Assembly: GCA_028023455.1 (NCBI GenBank)
Contig: JAQFVV010012497.1
Location: 3,472,001 to 3,536,000, forward strand
Reading direction: 5' to 3'
Source of the DNA: Epiperipatus broadwayi
Lineage: Eukaryota > Onychophora > Udeonychophora > Euonychophora > Peripatidae
Length of the DNA stretch: 64,000 nt
This document shows positions 13,925 to 24,468 of the stretch, in pieces. A program made the position numbers and the translations under genes. The notes beneath the pieces are model-generated. The model did no database searches and was not told the origin of the DNA. It was given only the letters and a program-made list of their open reading frames with translations. Position 1 is the stretch's first letter; the number at the start of each line of letters is the position of its first letter.

Positions 13925-14020
13925 AAGGATTTAATAGCTTCAGGCTCTCAAATCAAAATGCTTTAGATTTGCCTATATAATTAAAAAGTAGGTTGAAGAT
14001 AAGAGTGGCCGCTCATCTTT
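13925..14020 (+). repeat. Dispersed repeat copy, partner at 26975-27080
   Basis: Shared order of blocks: GTGAAGG..TTTA.AGCTTCA, then CTCT.A..T.AAAATGCTT, then a TT-GC-TAT block and an AAGTAG..GAAGA block ending in AAGAGTGG here and GAAAGTGG in the partner. The copy leads directly into the twin hairpins at 14001. Confidence 0.5.
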
Positions 14021-14085
14021 TAAAGTCGAGCGGCCACTCTTTAACACAAGATTAACATCTTTTAAAGTCGTTAATCTTGTGTTAA
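14001..14085. repeat. Twin perfect hairpins with identical 13-nt loops
   Basis: Hairpin 1: AAGAGTGGCCGCTC (14001-14014) pairs perfectly with 14028-14041. Hairpin 2: TTAACACAAGATTAAC (14041-14056) pairs perfectly with 14070-14085. The two stems are unrelated in sequence, yet both loops (14015-14027 and 14057-14069) are exactly ATCTTTTAAAGTC. The hairpins abut and share base 14041. Stem 1 is unusually GC-rich for this region. Function unknown. Confidence 0.97.
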
Positions 14086-14119
14086 AGATTTATAGAGGTC
14101 CCTACTGTCGTGTCTAGGC

Positions 14120-14620
14120 ACATAGTCTTAAGGTTATAATCTTAATATATATTAAATAGTAATAATGAATCAAGTTATTTTTTAGCGTATGAGGATCTAA
14201 TTAAATAAATAGTTATGGATGCATTTTTCTTTTAAAAAAATAAACAGCAAGGAAGCCAAAAATGAATATTTCATCCAGTATAGTTTTATGCTACTTCTTA
14301 AAAATATGTCAGTTTACTTTCACTCTTGTTAATGCATACCAGATGCAGATGAGATTAGGAGTATGAAAGGTGATGTTTTACTACACAACCAACTGCTGTT
14401 GTTGGCTTTTACATTCATGAACATTTTCAGAAAGAAATGATGTTCTTCTACATAAAATGGAATGACCATAATTCTGTGTTACCATTAATATGAATACAGA
14501 TTTGTCAGTAAATAAATAAATAAATATTAAGGTCAATTGCTATCTGATCACTCAAGTGTAAACTAAGAACAGCATTTCCATTCAATTGACTAAACTGATT
14601 TTCCCATTTTTATTTAGCTA
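14120..14620. other. AT-rich stretch, nothing recognised
   Basis: No coding frame or structured repeat was seen after the twin hairpins until the next SINE-like fragment. Confidence 0.4.
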
Positions 14621-14879
14621 AGAATTGATCTGGGATCTTTAGCTCTTTGGCATTCCATTCTACAATTAAGCTAAAGTATTTTAGGAATAGTTAACAGTAA
14701 TTCAGAAAAGTAAAAACCCAATAATTAAATAATCATCATTTAGATTTGTGGCAAACAAACTAATCGTTTTATTCAGACAATTTTTTCTTACATTGTTCAA
14801 ATTAATATATCTTAATTTTAATTTTTTTTAAAAAATATTTATTCCTATTTTTAATTATTCATTAAAATTAATCAAATGG

Positions 14880-14992
14880 TTTTTGCTCAGGAGTTCATAA
14901 AAAATTCAAGCACTGAAAAAGGCAGAGCTGGATAGAAATTTGTCGGTTTTGCTACTCTCTGTACCAAATCATTTAATATACAAATTACTTTT
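14880..14992 (-). repeat. SINE family A copy
   Basis: It contains GCTCAGGAGTTCATAAAAAA, a CAAGCACTGA block and, at the end, TACCAAATCATTTAAT. Read on the minus strand it starts with a degenerate A-box-like ATTTGGTACAGAGAGTAG and runs to the tail. Related copies are at 15.9, 16.7, 17.1, 19.0, 29.5 and 37.2-37.5 kb. A further possible fragment is at 14626-14665. Confidence 0.55.
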
Positions 14993-15879
14993 AAGATGCA
15001 AATGCTGTGAATAATGTCAGAATATACCTCCTATATTAATATTCAAATAATTTAATAAAAACAAATAGTTTAGTTAACTTTTATTCAATGTTGTAAGCAT
15101 AATGTGAAGATAGCACTATTGAAAAACCAATCTACTGGTCAACCATTTTTCGTAATATAATATTCATCTTGAAACATCATAAATAAATCCTAATGAATCA
15201 CAATTAAAATGCCATTAATTAATGGGTGATATTAGAAGATAAGAGCTCTGTCCATGAATCTGTTTAGCTGTCTTAAGTTAAACAAATAACTCTCAACAAA
15301 TATTTAATGTTTTTTTTTTAATTTCATTTACAAAGTTAAACAATGATTTAGTAGTTATAAATCCAAAACAACTCTTTATAAAATTATTGAAAAAATGAAT
15401 TTGGGGTGTTGTAATATTAAAATCAACTGAAATATAAATTAAAGATTTAGTAAAATTTGGTAAAAGAAATTTGTTTTACGAACTTATTTGACTTTAATTA
15501 TAGCAAGTTTAATTCTTAAACCACAAAATTAAATAAATCATGGCTATACTATACATTCCATAGGCACATGTATGTAAGAAGGAAGATTAACACTACAGGT
15601 AAATTACAACTTTTTACTAAATGCTATCCTATCATAAGTTTACTGCAGAGAGTCTAAAACTAATTGAAAGCAAGGTGTAACACATTGAGCACTATTATAG
15701 CTAAACAATCAGTGTTAACAGATAAATCATATTTTTTGTTCATATGAAAATGAGCTATATCATGGTTGAAATAAAATTAACATAAATTGTGAAAAATGCA
15801 AGATAAAGAAGACTTGGTATATTATTTACACATGTAAACAATCAAAGAATCTATAGTATTCAATTAATTAACTAACTCT

Positions 15880-15990
15880 ATATGGTTTAGTGCAGTGGAA
15901 GGCTTAAGATTTATGGATCACAATTCTACCTCTATTATTTTCAAACTTTAAATTCTTATGAACTCTCAAGCAATAAGCTCTTTGATGATG
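15880..15990 (+). repeat. SINE family A copy
   Basis: TGGTTTAGTGCAGTGGAAGG gives an A-box-like head, followed by GATTTATGGATCACAATTCT and the tail TTCTTATGAACTCTCAAGCAA. Orientation is opposite to the copy at 14.9 kb. It runs into a trinucleotide hairpin. Confidence 0.6.
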
Positions 15991-16022
15991 ATGATTATTA
16001 TCATCATCATCATCATTATTAT
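15984..16022. repeat. (GAT)n/(ATC)n self-complementary trinucleotide hairpin
   Basis: GATGATGATGAT, then TATT, then ATCATCATCATC: the two arms pair perfectly across a 4-nt loop. This sits directly at the tail of the SINE copy. Confidence 0.85.
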
Positions 16023-16654
16023 AGTTCCAATATATGTAATTTAAATGTAGTCAGATCTATTTAATATAAGAGTTACATATGATAAACTTCAGATGGTTGA
16101 GAATTTCAAGTCATGAACAAATATGGATGTTTTTATTATTACATGACATTTTGTTAGAATTGTATATAAATACTGAGACATACATATAGATAATATTTAT
16201 TCATGTATGTATTTCAATTAATTTCAATAAACACAAAGTGCACATATTAATATATAACAATTGTTCTCAAAATCTTCACTGATTGCTTTTTTTCACTATA
16301 TTGAGTGTATTTAATAAGATTATTGACTATGAAACCTCTTAAAATGTGTACTCTTGCATTTCATTAACATTAAATGAGACTTCTAGAAATAGAAAAGGTA
16401 AAAATAGAATATTTTCAGTGATATTTGCACTGTATTAGTAAATATTTGATTGAAACAGATAAAAAAATATGTAAATCAATAAAGTTAGAATTTTTAATTA
16501 CAACTAAGATGCAAGAAGGAACTCAACCAATATATTTCTGAGAGTAGCTCATTATATATCAAAAGAGTTACTTGTAATTCACAATCTACTGTTTGGATAT
16601 CTCCAGTCAAAATTTTATTTAACTACTCTTATCTTAAATAATTGAATAATTATT

Positions 16655-16870
16655 GCTCTGGAGTTCATAAGAAATTTGAGTTATGGTGAATTTTGAGAGT
16701 TTGTTGCTTTACCACTGTACTGAATTATGCAAGGAGAAAAATAATCAAATGATTTTTGCTTGGGAATTTAAAGGAATTTCAAATACTGGAAATAATAGAG
16801 TAAGCTGACAGTCCATGGGTCTTGAATTTCAGAATCTGCTATTCTATCTCTGCAGTAAACCACACAGGCA
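16655..16870 (-). repeat. Two SINE family A copies in a row
   Basis: Copy 1 (about 16655-16735) has GCTCTGGAGTTCATAAGAAA and TACCACTGTACTGAATTATG. Copy 2 (about 16745-16870) has TTGCTTGGGAATTTAAAGGA, GTCCATGGGTCTTGAATTTC and CTATTCTATCTCTGCAGTAA. The 70-codon ORF that starts at 16815 is inside copy 2 and is not a gene. Confidence 0.55.
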
Positions 16871-17069
16871 TTCTTGCTTTGCAAATATTTTTATTATGTT
16901 AAAACTTACACCATTTAATGAAAAGCTTTCTATCAAAACTCTTGGATTTTCCATTATTAGTTTTTGCAATTTAATAAAAATAACTTTTCAGTTTACTGCT
17001 AACCATTGTAACGAGAGTCATCATTAATTATAAGATACGTATAAAATTTCTATTCTTAATATTTGAACC

Positions 17070-17180
17070 TCCATCATTAGACTGGCTTCTGCGGCCAGAA
17101 TTGATGGAGATAAGTTACAATCAATGGACCTTGAACTCTGGAATAAGATGCTCTATCATTGTACCAAATCATGCAGGGCA
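17070..17180 (-). repeat. SINE family A copy
   Basis: TCAATGGACCTTGAACTCTG, GATGCTCTATCATTG and TACCAAATCATGCAG match the head of the family on the minus strand. The tail part differs from the other copies. Confidence 0.5.
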
Positions 17181-18515
17181 TTTGAATATTGGTATTTTAA
17201 GACTAAAAATACTTTAAAATTAGCCAATTTATATATCATATTACATTTAAAGGGGAATGAATATAATTAATGGATTTGAAATTATTTATTATATTCGAAT
17301 TTTAAAAAAAAAATGAATAATTTCAATTTAATTAATATCTAAAGTTATATTTAGTCTTCTTCTAACATAATCAGATTATGTAAATTAAATAACTTTAAAG
17401 CATTCTTATTCACTCAATATCAATTATGTATATCTGATGAATAGAAATAATAAAATATTGAATTATAGATTGCATAAATTAAAAATAGTTCACCATAAAG
17501 AATAGTGCCACTATTTAAAACTCAACAGGAAATTTCAAATCTAAAATGAAATTGTATTTTTTGTTGTTGTTGTTTTCAAACATCTATTGAATTTTGAGAA
17601 ACGTCAGAACGTTTTTTTTTTATGGAGATTATATTAATTCTCAGATTAACAGATTAGATGATGGGGCCACTGTAACAAATACAATTGAAATATGGTTAAG
17701 CAGCACATGATAAAATGAGAGCCCATTATCATATTTTTATTTTAAAATGCTCTGTACTAGAAAAAAATAATAACAACAGCTTATAAAAGAATCTGTGTGT
17801 GTGTTTGTGAAAGATAGAGGTTATATGTGTCAGAATAAGAAATTAGATATTTATAAATATACAAAGACAATATTTAAAAAAGAATTAAATCTAATTACTA
17901 CAATTAATTTATAATTGTCACATTAGTGTAAAAGATTATTAATTCAAAATCCCTGATTTCCAGAAGTTTTTGAATTTATGACTTTTTCAATTTTAAGAAT
18001 AGATCTTTATCTCCTAACTATAAATCTAAAGTCTACTAAGACATTTAAAAAGGTCAACTCATTACAATAAGATTTATTATAGGTATTTATTGGATGTTTT
18101 TTCTCTCTTTAATTTTGTTTGATAATGTATGTAACAATTAAATTATGTATTATTAAAGATTATCTTTGGAATTTTGTTTAGATGGTAGATATTTTTCAGT
18201 AATAATAGTCTTCTACTTGTATGTAAATATTCAAATTTTTTACTGTAGTGCAAAAGTTAAATTATCATAATTGGAATTCATTTATTAAGTCATTAGTAGC
18301 AGCAATATTACAGTATTACAGATTATATAACATGTTGCACTTGTAGAGATTATAAAATTAGATAATATTTTAAATAGACAAACTAAACTAAATATAATTA
18401 ATAGAAAGTCCAGTTAATAGCTACTTATTGCATTTTCTGATCAAAATAAATATTCTTTTTCTTTTACCAACTATTTTGCTTGAACTATATTAATATTATT
18501 ATAAATAAACAACAT
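17180..18515. other. AT-rich stretch, nothing recognised
   Basis: No gene or structured repeat was found; short ORFs only. Confidence 0.4.
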
Positions 18516-18519
18516 TTCT

Positions 18520-18597
18520 AACTTCCAAAAGTGATTGAGAACTCTGAAGAAGACTATTGGACAGTCAAAACTCTCAGCCATTTTCAGAAGTTTGGAA
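18520..18597. repeat. Small imperfect inverted repeat
   Basis: AACTTCCAAAAGTGATTGAG (18520-18539) is the imperfect complement of CTCTCAGCCATTTTCAGAAG plus the following bases (18571-18597). Arms are about 27 bp with a loop of about 25 bp. Confidence 0.55.
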
Positions 18598-19009
18598 TAG
18601 TAAAATATTTGCATTTTATAAAATGTATAGAAGAAAGTATTATTAGTGATTATTTATATTAGTATTTCTTGATGATCTCTTGATTGCAAATCTTTGTTAT
18701 CTGTTTGAATAGTAATATTTATTATCTGATAAAAGCATAATGATAATATTTTAATACTGTGATAAGAGTTTTAATTATATACTATTTTTATTCCCAGAAA
18801 TAGAAAAAAAAGGCATTCTATTGTTTAACTGATTAGATACAATTAAGGCCTTAACTTCTAACTAGGATATGCACAGTATTTATTTAGATGTCTTATTTTC
18901 TATTTCAGTTTTCATGTAAAATATATTTTAGTGATTGAACTATCCATTTATCTATCTTGTTCCCTGATAAAACTCTGTATGTATTTTAATTTAATCTTTA
19001 TTATGCATA

Positions 19010-19120
19010 GTTTAGTGCAGTGATAGAATAACAACTTGTAAAATTTCCAGTACCAATTCTCAACTGAGTATCATAATTTAAATGGAACTATTGCTCTGAA
19101 ATATTTCACAACCTTCAGAG
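19010..19120 (+). repeat. SINE family A copy
   Basis: The A-box-like head AGTTTAGTGCAGTGATAGAA is followed by a weak B-box-like block (CAGTACCAATTCTCAAC) and a tail containing ATTGCTCTGAAATATTTCAC. A fragment in the other orientation lies at about 19890-19960 (GATCCATGAATCTTGATCTT). Confidence 0.55.
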
Positions 19121-20149
19121 AAAACTGGCCATATTTTTTTAAAAGATAAAATTATATGTGTAAATAATGTGCTGGAACACAGTTAACAGTGAATCTAAGG
19201 TATGACTTGTAACATTAAGTGGCTGAGTGCTTTTAAGAAGTTTATCTTCTCATAATCATAGTGAAAAGATCATCTAAAAAAGATGCAATATATAGGTGAC
19301 AAATATTTATATGCAAAATAGTGGGTTAGAAAATCTATTTTTGGAGGGAGGAAGCATGCTTCTTTTGATTTATAGCATGGATGTTATTAGCTATATGCCT
19401 TGCTTCTATGATTTTACATTTGGAGTCATCATGTTCTATATATGTGATAGAAGTGGAGGAAGATTCAAATGTTTGGCCAGTGGATCTTCGGTGTTCTAAA
19501 ATAAAATTATATAATGATTTGAATGTTTTCATAATTATTCAAAGTAAGATAACCTTTTTCTGATTAACTGTTGTTTGAATGAAAATTTGTTGGCTGTTCT
19601 AATCAAAGATTTATTCATAAAATTTTTCTTTGTGTTTATAGACTTCAAAAAAATATTGAAAGCAGAGCAATTCAGAAACATTACTATTTATTCTCCTTTC
19701 TATCTTTCCATTGTTTAAATGGTCATCTCAAACAAAGAATATCGTAAATGGAACAATTATAACTTTGTTTTTTAAAACAAGATTGAATATTTTGATGTAG
19801 GTGCATCCATACATAAATGAACAATAGGCCTCAGATTTTGACATTAATGATAGTAGATCAAATGGTTTATTGTTTGAGATTTCACAAGAAGTTTCAGTGT
19901 GGGAAGTAACAAAGTTGGACTATGATCCATGAATCTTGATCTTGAGAATCAACTAACCATGCTGAGCATTTTAATATTTATTGTATATGAATTGTTATAT
20001 ACATTCTAAAACAGAAAGTAATAAAACAGAAGATAGAATGGCTGATATGACAAATTCTAGATGAAAATAAACAGTTGCAAAAGTAAAATTACCGGAGTAA
20101 GTAATAAAATTAAGAAAAAATAAGTATATTAGATAAAGAAAGGACTATG

Positions 20150-21240
20150 GGCAGACAGGGCCACTACATGCAGGTTGTGTGGGACACGATGACACTTTAC
20201 CATGAGGGGCATCAAGGTATCAAGATAATTAATAAAATTTAGATGTAAATGAAAATGTTTACTCTGTCTTTTTTTTTCTCATAAGAATTTTATTAATTAG
20301 ATAATATGCTTACATTAGTACTATGGCGAAAGCAATACAGTTAATGACAAAGCTGGGATGTGGATCACATAACTAGTTTTGCAGTCATAAACAGCTAAAT
20401 GTAAAGCCCAAGCAAGATGAGTGAATATCTGCAATGTAAAGAAGGTCTCATGTTGTCTTAAAAAATAAATAGAGGAGCTAATTTTTTGTCTCTATCATGG
20501 ACAGTCCAAAGCTTTGATATGAATAATTGATGGGGATTATTAATGATAGGATTAAAGATAAGCATACATCTAATGGACCAATATACAAAGAGTAAGAAAG
20601 TGGAAATCCTAATGGATGGAAACTCATCATTACCAATGCTACTAATCAGGGTAGTGAGAGGAGGCTTCTGGTTTATATAGATGGAGGCTATAATGTCTCT
20701 ATAATATTGAAGTGAGATACAATGACAGAAAACATGCAACATAGTCTTATCATCCCTATGACTATGTGTGAAAAGCCCCTACGGGTGATCAGAAAATGGT
20801 TTGTATAAAGAGCATTTAAGTTTATCTTGATCAGAAAGTCTAAATATTTAGGTTCCAGTTTACTCAGACTTATTGTGATAATTGACCAAGTCTTGAACTT
20901 TAAGGCTCATATTCAAAATATACTACATATATACTTTTATCATTGCACTAAATCAAACAAGCCAACACTACTTCGTCATAATAATTAATAAAACTTATAT
21001 ATAAATGTTTAAATTTCCAAATCACTTTATTCTTTGAAACACATTTTGATTGTAAATATTTTTTATTTAAATATAAGAGAAATGTTTCTTTATTTAGACT
21101 TGATGTGACAATTGCTCAAGCTTCAAAATATATTTCATAACTATTGCACTAAACCAAAAAGGCCAACATCCTTTTGTGACTATAATTAATAAAATCTATA
21201 TGTAAATGAAAATGTTTAGATTTTCCAATCACTTCTATTT
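20150..21240. repeat. SINE-like unit, two copies in tandem and one partial copy
   Basis: The block ATAATTAATAAAA.TT.TATATGTAAATG plus AAAATGTTTA occurs at about 20225-20265, 20980-21030 and 21180-21225. In the last two it is preceded by CATTGCACTAAA.CAAA.AGGCCAACA and by a LINE-free spacer of similar order, giving two copies of about 150-190 bp (about 20850-21045 and 21095-21237). Confidence 0.55.
20458..20765 (-). pseudogene. C-terminal remnant of a non-LTR retrotransposon (LINE) ORF2
   Basis: The minus-strand frame contains HVFCHCISLQYYRDIIASIY, then KPPLTTLISSIGNDEFPS and a hydrophobic segment with FVYWSIRCMLIFN. This is the layout of the zinc-binding region that follows reverse transcriptase in LINE ORF2 proteins: His-x3-Cys, an aromatic helix, then a Trp-containing helix. 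The first Cys pair of the finger is not recognisable upstream, where the frame is disrupted. About 94 codons remain open; there is no reverse transcriptase core. The fragment at 31509-31799 is the same domain but from a different, diverged element. Such 5'-truncated ends are the usual product of LINE insertion. Confidence 0.5.
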
Positions 21241-21389
21241 AAATATAAAATTTATATAAAAAATAATACATTATTATTAATAATTTATTTAAAAATAAAA
21301 TTTGTTTTAAAAATATTGCTTCATAATTAGAGTAATTCTGTGTATAACAAAACTAACTTTATGAAAAGTACTTTACAAGGATTATATGT

Positions 21390-21480
21390 CTTATTCAGTT
21401 TAGAGTAGTGGTAGAATGGCAAACTCTGGAATGTGGAATCCTAGAATCAATTCCACTGGTGTCTTGTGCATAATGTTTTT
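21390..21480 (+). repeat. SINE family A head with tRNA-like A and B boxes
   Basis: TAGAGTAGTGGTAGAATGG (A-box region, about 21401-21419) and GAATCAATTCCAC (B-box region, about 21446-21458) have tRNA-like spacing. A compound TTA/TCA microsatellite follows 15 bp later. Confidence 0.5.
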
Positions 21481-21496
21481 AATAACAATATCTTCT

Positions 21497-21562
21497 TTAT
21501 TATTATTATTATTATTATTATCATCATCATCATCATCATCGTTATTATTATTATTATTATTA
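21497..21562. repeat. Compound (TTA)n(TCA)n(TTA)n microsatellite
   Basis: About 8 TTA, 7 TCA and 7 TTA units, with one G at the second junction. Confidence 0.95.
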
Positions 21563-22570
21563 ATTCACTTATTTACCTGTTGATTTTTGCAATTTTTTTG
21601 AACATTTGATCAGGACATGACATATTTCTATTTGTAGGAAGATATGTGTTAAAATTACCTTCAGAAAAATATTGTATTCTTTATTTTTCAAATTATATAT
21701 GTTATTATTTATTGTATTTTTTATTTGGCTCAAATTTTATATATATTTAAATTTTCCAGGTGCCTAAGAAAGAAGGAATAAGAGCAATTTTGATATTTAT
21801 TTCAACAAGTGCTGGAGGCAGGAATAATAATAATTTTTTGAATCAACAAGGATTTTAAAATATAGTTCACAATTATTTTATTGTTTTTTCCTTTTTTATT
21901 ATTATTGTATTTTCCTTTATGAAAATTATATGTTATTAATTATCATATTGAACATAAGATAATGAAATTATTTTCTGGAATTATGCTTTTTAATCCAAAT
22001 ATCTAGATTATAGAATATGTTAATTTTCCAAATTCATTAACTAGAATTTCCGTTGTCATAGTTTTTTTTTAAAACACCCTTTTCTAAATCTAGTTTTAGC
22101 TCTTTCATTTTTGTAAAATCGTTATTATCATACAATTTTCTAATCTTAATTTAATTCAAGATTTTATTAGAATAAAAAATATTTATTTTATAATAGTACT
22201 GATTGTTCCTGCATTTAACTAAAAAATTATTGGTTTTTTTTTTTAAATTTGTAAAAAATTTTAAAAAAATAATGTAATATTAATAGAATAATTATTAGTT
22301 TCTCTTAAAAAAATAATTAAAAACCAATTATTTAAAAATAAAGTAATACTGCTAGTAAAATCAAAAATGAAATAATATTATTATATAATAAGAATTTAAA
22401 AGCAAAATATATTTCTTTCAAAAACATAATTAGGGTTTTTTTTTAATGTGTTATCATAGTTATCAATTAATAAGCAAACTAATCTTTTTAATTATAAAAT
22501 TAGTTTTTAATTAATAACTTGGAAATTACTGGACCTAATAATTTTATAGCACAATATATTATCCTATAAA
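21563..22570. other. Extremely AT-rich interval
   Basis: Nearly pure A/T with homopolymer runs; no gene, RNA or structured repeat was recognised. Confidence 0.5.
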
Positions 22571-22789
22571 GAAGGCAAAACTCTCCATACAGTAGTGCCA
22601 CCCTGTGCCAACCAGAGTAATCAATGGATGACAGAAGGCTTGTGCATAAAATCTCTATCTAGTGCCTACTCATCCAATATCCCCAGGCTAGTTTCTGGCT
22701 TGTGGCCTTCATCAATGAGGAGCCTTCTGGCATCCATTGATTACTCTGGTTGACACAGGGTGGCACTACTGTATGGAGAGTTTTGCCTT
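22571..22789. repeat. Foldback family B, near-perfect copy
   Basis: The left arm 22571-22640 and right arm 22720-22789 are complementary over about 70 bp with about two mismatches; both ends read AAGGCAAAACTCTCCATACA inward. The centre contains CCAATATCCCCAGGCTAG and GGCCTTCATCAATGAGGAGC, blocks shared with elements at 27.3, 29.1, 34.6 and 50.5 kb. Another end fragment lies at about 22898-22925 (GAGGCAAAACTCTCCATATA). No coding content. Confidence 0.85.
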
Positions 22790-23008
22790 GTTTATTAACA
22801 ATTATGTGCTAGGATAAGAGATAGTGATCATGTGATGTTTAGTGGTTTATCCTATAAAAAAGCTGTAGTAGTCAATGGTTAGTGGTAATTGTATACACAG
22901 AGGCAAAACTCTCCATATAGTATCATTTCTATTGTGTCAGTAAGTATCTATATAAGTTCAGTACTGAATTGTTTAGTTAATTCTCTATTATTTTACAATA
23001 ATAATATC

Positions 23009-23605
23009 TAATTATATAAGATATGAACACAGACTTTCAAGCTTCCTTCAGTCATCCAATCTATCCCATATAACCAATACACATGATCACACACATGTGT
23101 AAAATATAAATGATCTCCAATATGTATTTCATGCTGAACCTGAACAACCACCCCCCACAAACATATATATATAATCAGTGCTCAGTTTATATTAAAATAG
23201 CAAATCTTCAAACTTTAATGGACATGATTTGATCTACTTCATCCTACAACTCTTCAATCACTCATACCATTGCAAATCTGATTATGGAATGCCCAAATCT
23301 CCCATTGATTCATTCCTTTGTCAGAATTTTCAATGGTATGGATGTCTGAAGAGTTGAAGGATGGAAATGTTTGGAGATTTGCTGTCTTAATATAAACCGA
23401 GCACTGATTATATATATATGTGTGTGTGTAAGAGATGATGATCTGCACCAACTAATGGGTTCTGGTCCAGCATGATATATATATATATATTGGAGATCAT
23501 TTATCTTTTAGGCATGTGTGTGGTCATGGGTATTGATTATATGAGATAGATTGGATAGCTGAAGGCTAGCTTGAAAGTCTGTGTTCAAATTCCTTATATA
23601 ATTAA
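23009..23605. repeat. 0.6-kb palindromic foldback, family C
   Basis: Outer ends read GAACACAGACTTTCAAGCT inward from 23025 and its complement at about 23567-23586. The arms stay complementary through AAATGATCTCCAATAT, AGCAAATCTTCAAACTTTAA and CAACTCTTCA..CATACCATTG, almost to the middle near 23300, leaving a loop of a few tens of bases. The left arm lacks about 45 bp found in the right arm and in the half copy at 42957. The 65-codon minus-strand ORF at 23254-23451 is part of it and is not a gene. Confidence 0.85.
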
Positions 23606-24060
23606 ATAACTCCAGGTATATAAATTATACTGATATTCAATCAAACATTAATTATATTATCACAAAAAATATTTTTATTTAGAGATCTTAAAAAATAAAT
23701 TTAAAAAAACATTTAGTTACAAATATAGAAAACAAAAAGTTGAAAAAGATTTTAAAAATTGAAAAAATAGAAGGTGCTTTTTAAAAATACTTCTGTCAAG
23801 ACAATCATCAAAAAAAAGAGTTGAAACTCTTAATACAACATCTAAGGAGATGGTTCCCAAACAACTGGAGAAGTGAAATCTTCATCAACTGTTCTGGATA
23901 TTGTCCTTGTCAATTCCAAAGCTGAATGTTTGTCTGATATTATTGGTACTGATAATTTGAAAGAAAAAGAAATTAATTTTCAAAATTTAAGTTATGATGA
24001 TCCAGCAACATGGAGAAAATAAAGATTTTAAATGTTTTCCTAAAGGTTTGGGATGATGGT

Positions 24061-24468
24061 GTTTTAATTGTATTTATTGTTTGGAATATTTCCATAATCT
24101 AATTTGAGTATTGAATATCTTTAGAAAAATTTAACTTTATTTAAATTTTCCAAAGACATTCAGCTGTTAATAATAGCACATCATACAGGTTAGTATATGC
24201 ACAATGTTTTGAGAGATATCATTCTTTCCATCTTCTTTTGGTGTTGCTGGCCTGACCAGTGACAGTACTAGAATGGGAATCAAACCTGACCTTAGATTCT
24301 TGTGTATTGAATTTTAAGGAATGCTATAACCAACTGAGCCAAGTTTGATGTGCCATTACTAACAGTTGAATGTCTTTGGAAATTTTAAATAATTTTTTCT
24401 AAATATATTCAATATGCATATTAGATTATGAAAATAGTTCAAACAATAAATACAAAGATTTTAAATAT
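24061..24468. mobile_element. Inverted-repeat (MITE-like) element inserted in the hAT pseudogene
   Basis: Left arm about 24061-24175 and right arm about 24350-24468 are imperfect complements. Shared blocks read inward are GTATTTATTGTTTG, CATAATCTAAT, ATATTGAATAT, TTTAGAAAAA, TTTCCAAAGACATTCA and GCACATCA. It separates the DDPATW fragment of the transposase from the rest. A partial arm-like sequence (ATTTTCCAAAAGATAACAAT) also occurs just outside, at about 24522-24560. Confidence 0.75.
24240..24346 (-). repeat. tRNA-like core inside the inverted-repeat element
   Basis: On the minus strand, TGGCTCAGTTGGTTATAGCA (complement of about 24323-24342) is a good RNA polymerase III A box, and GGTCAGGTTTGATTCCCA (complement of about 24274-24291) a good B box, with spacing of about 45 bp. 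The rest does not fold into a clean tRNA. It is probably the head of a SINE lying between the two arms. Confidence 0.6.
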
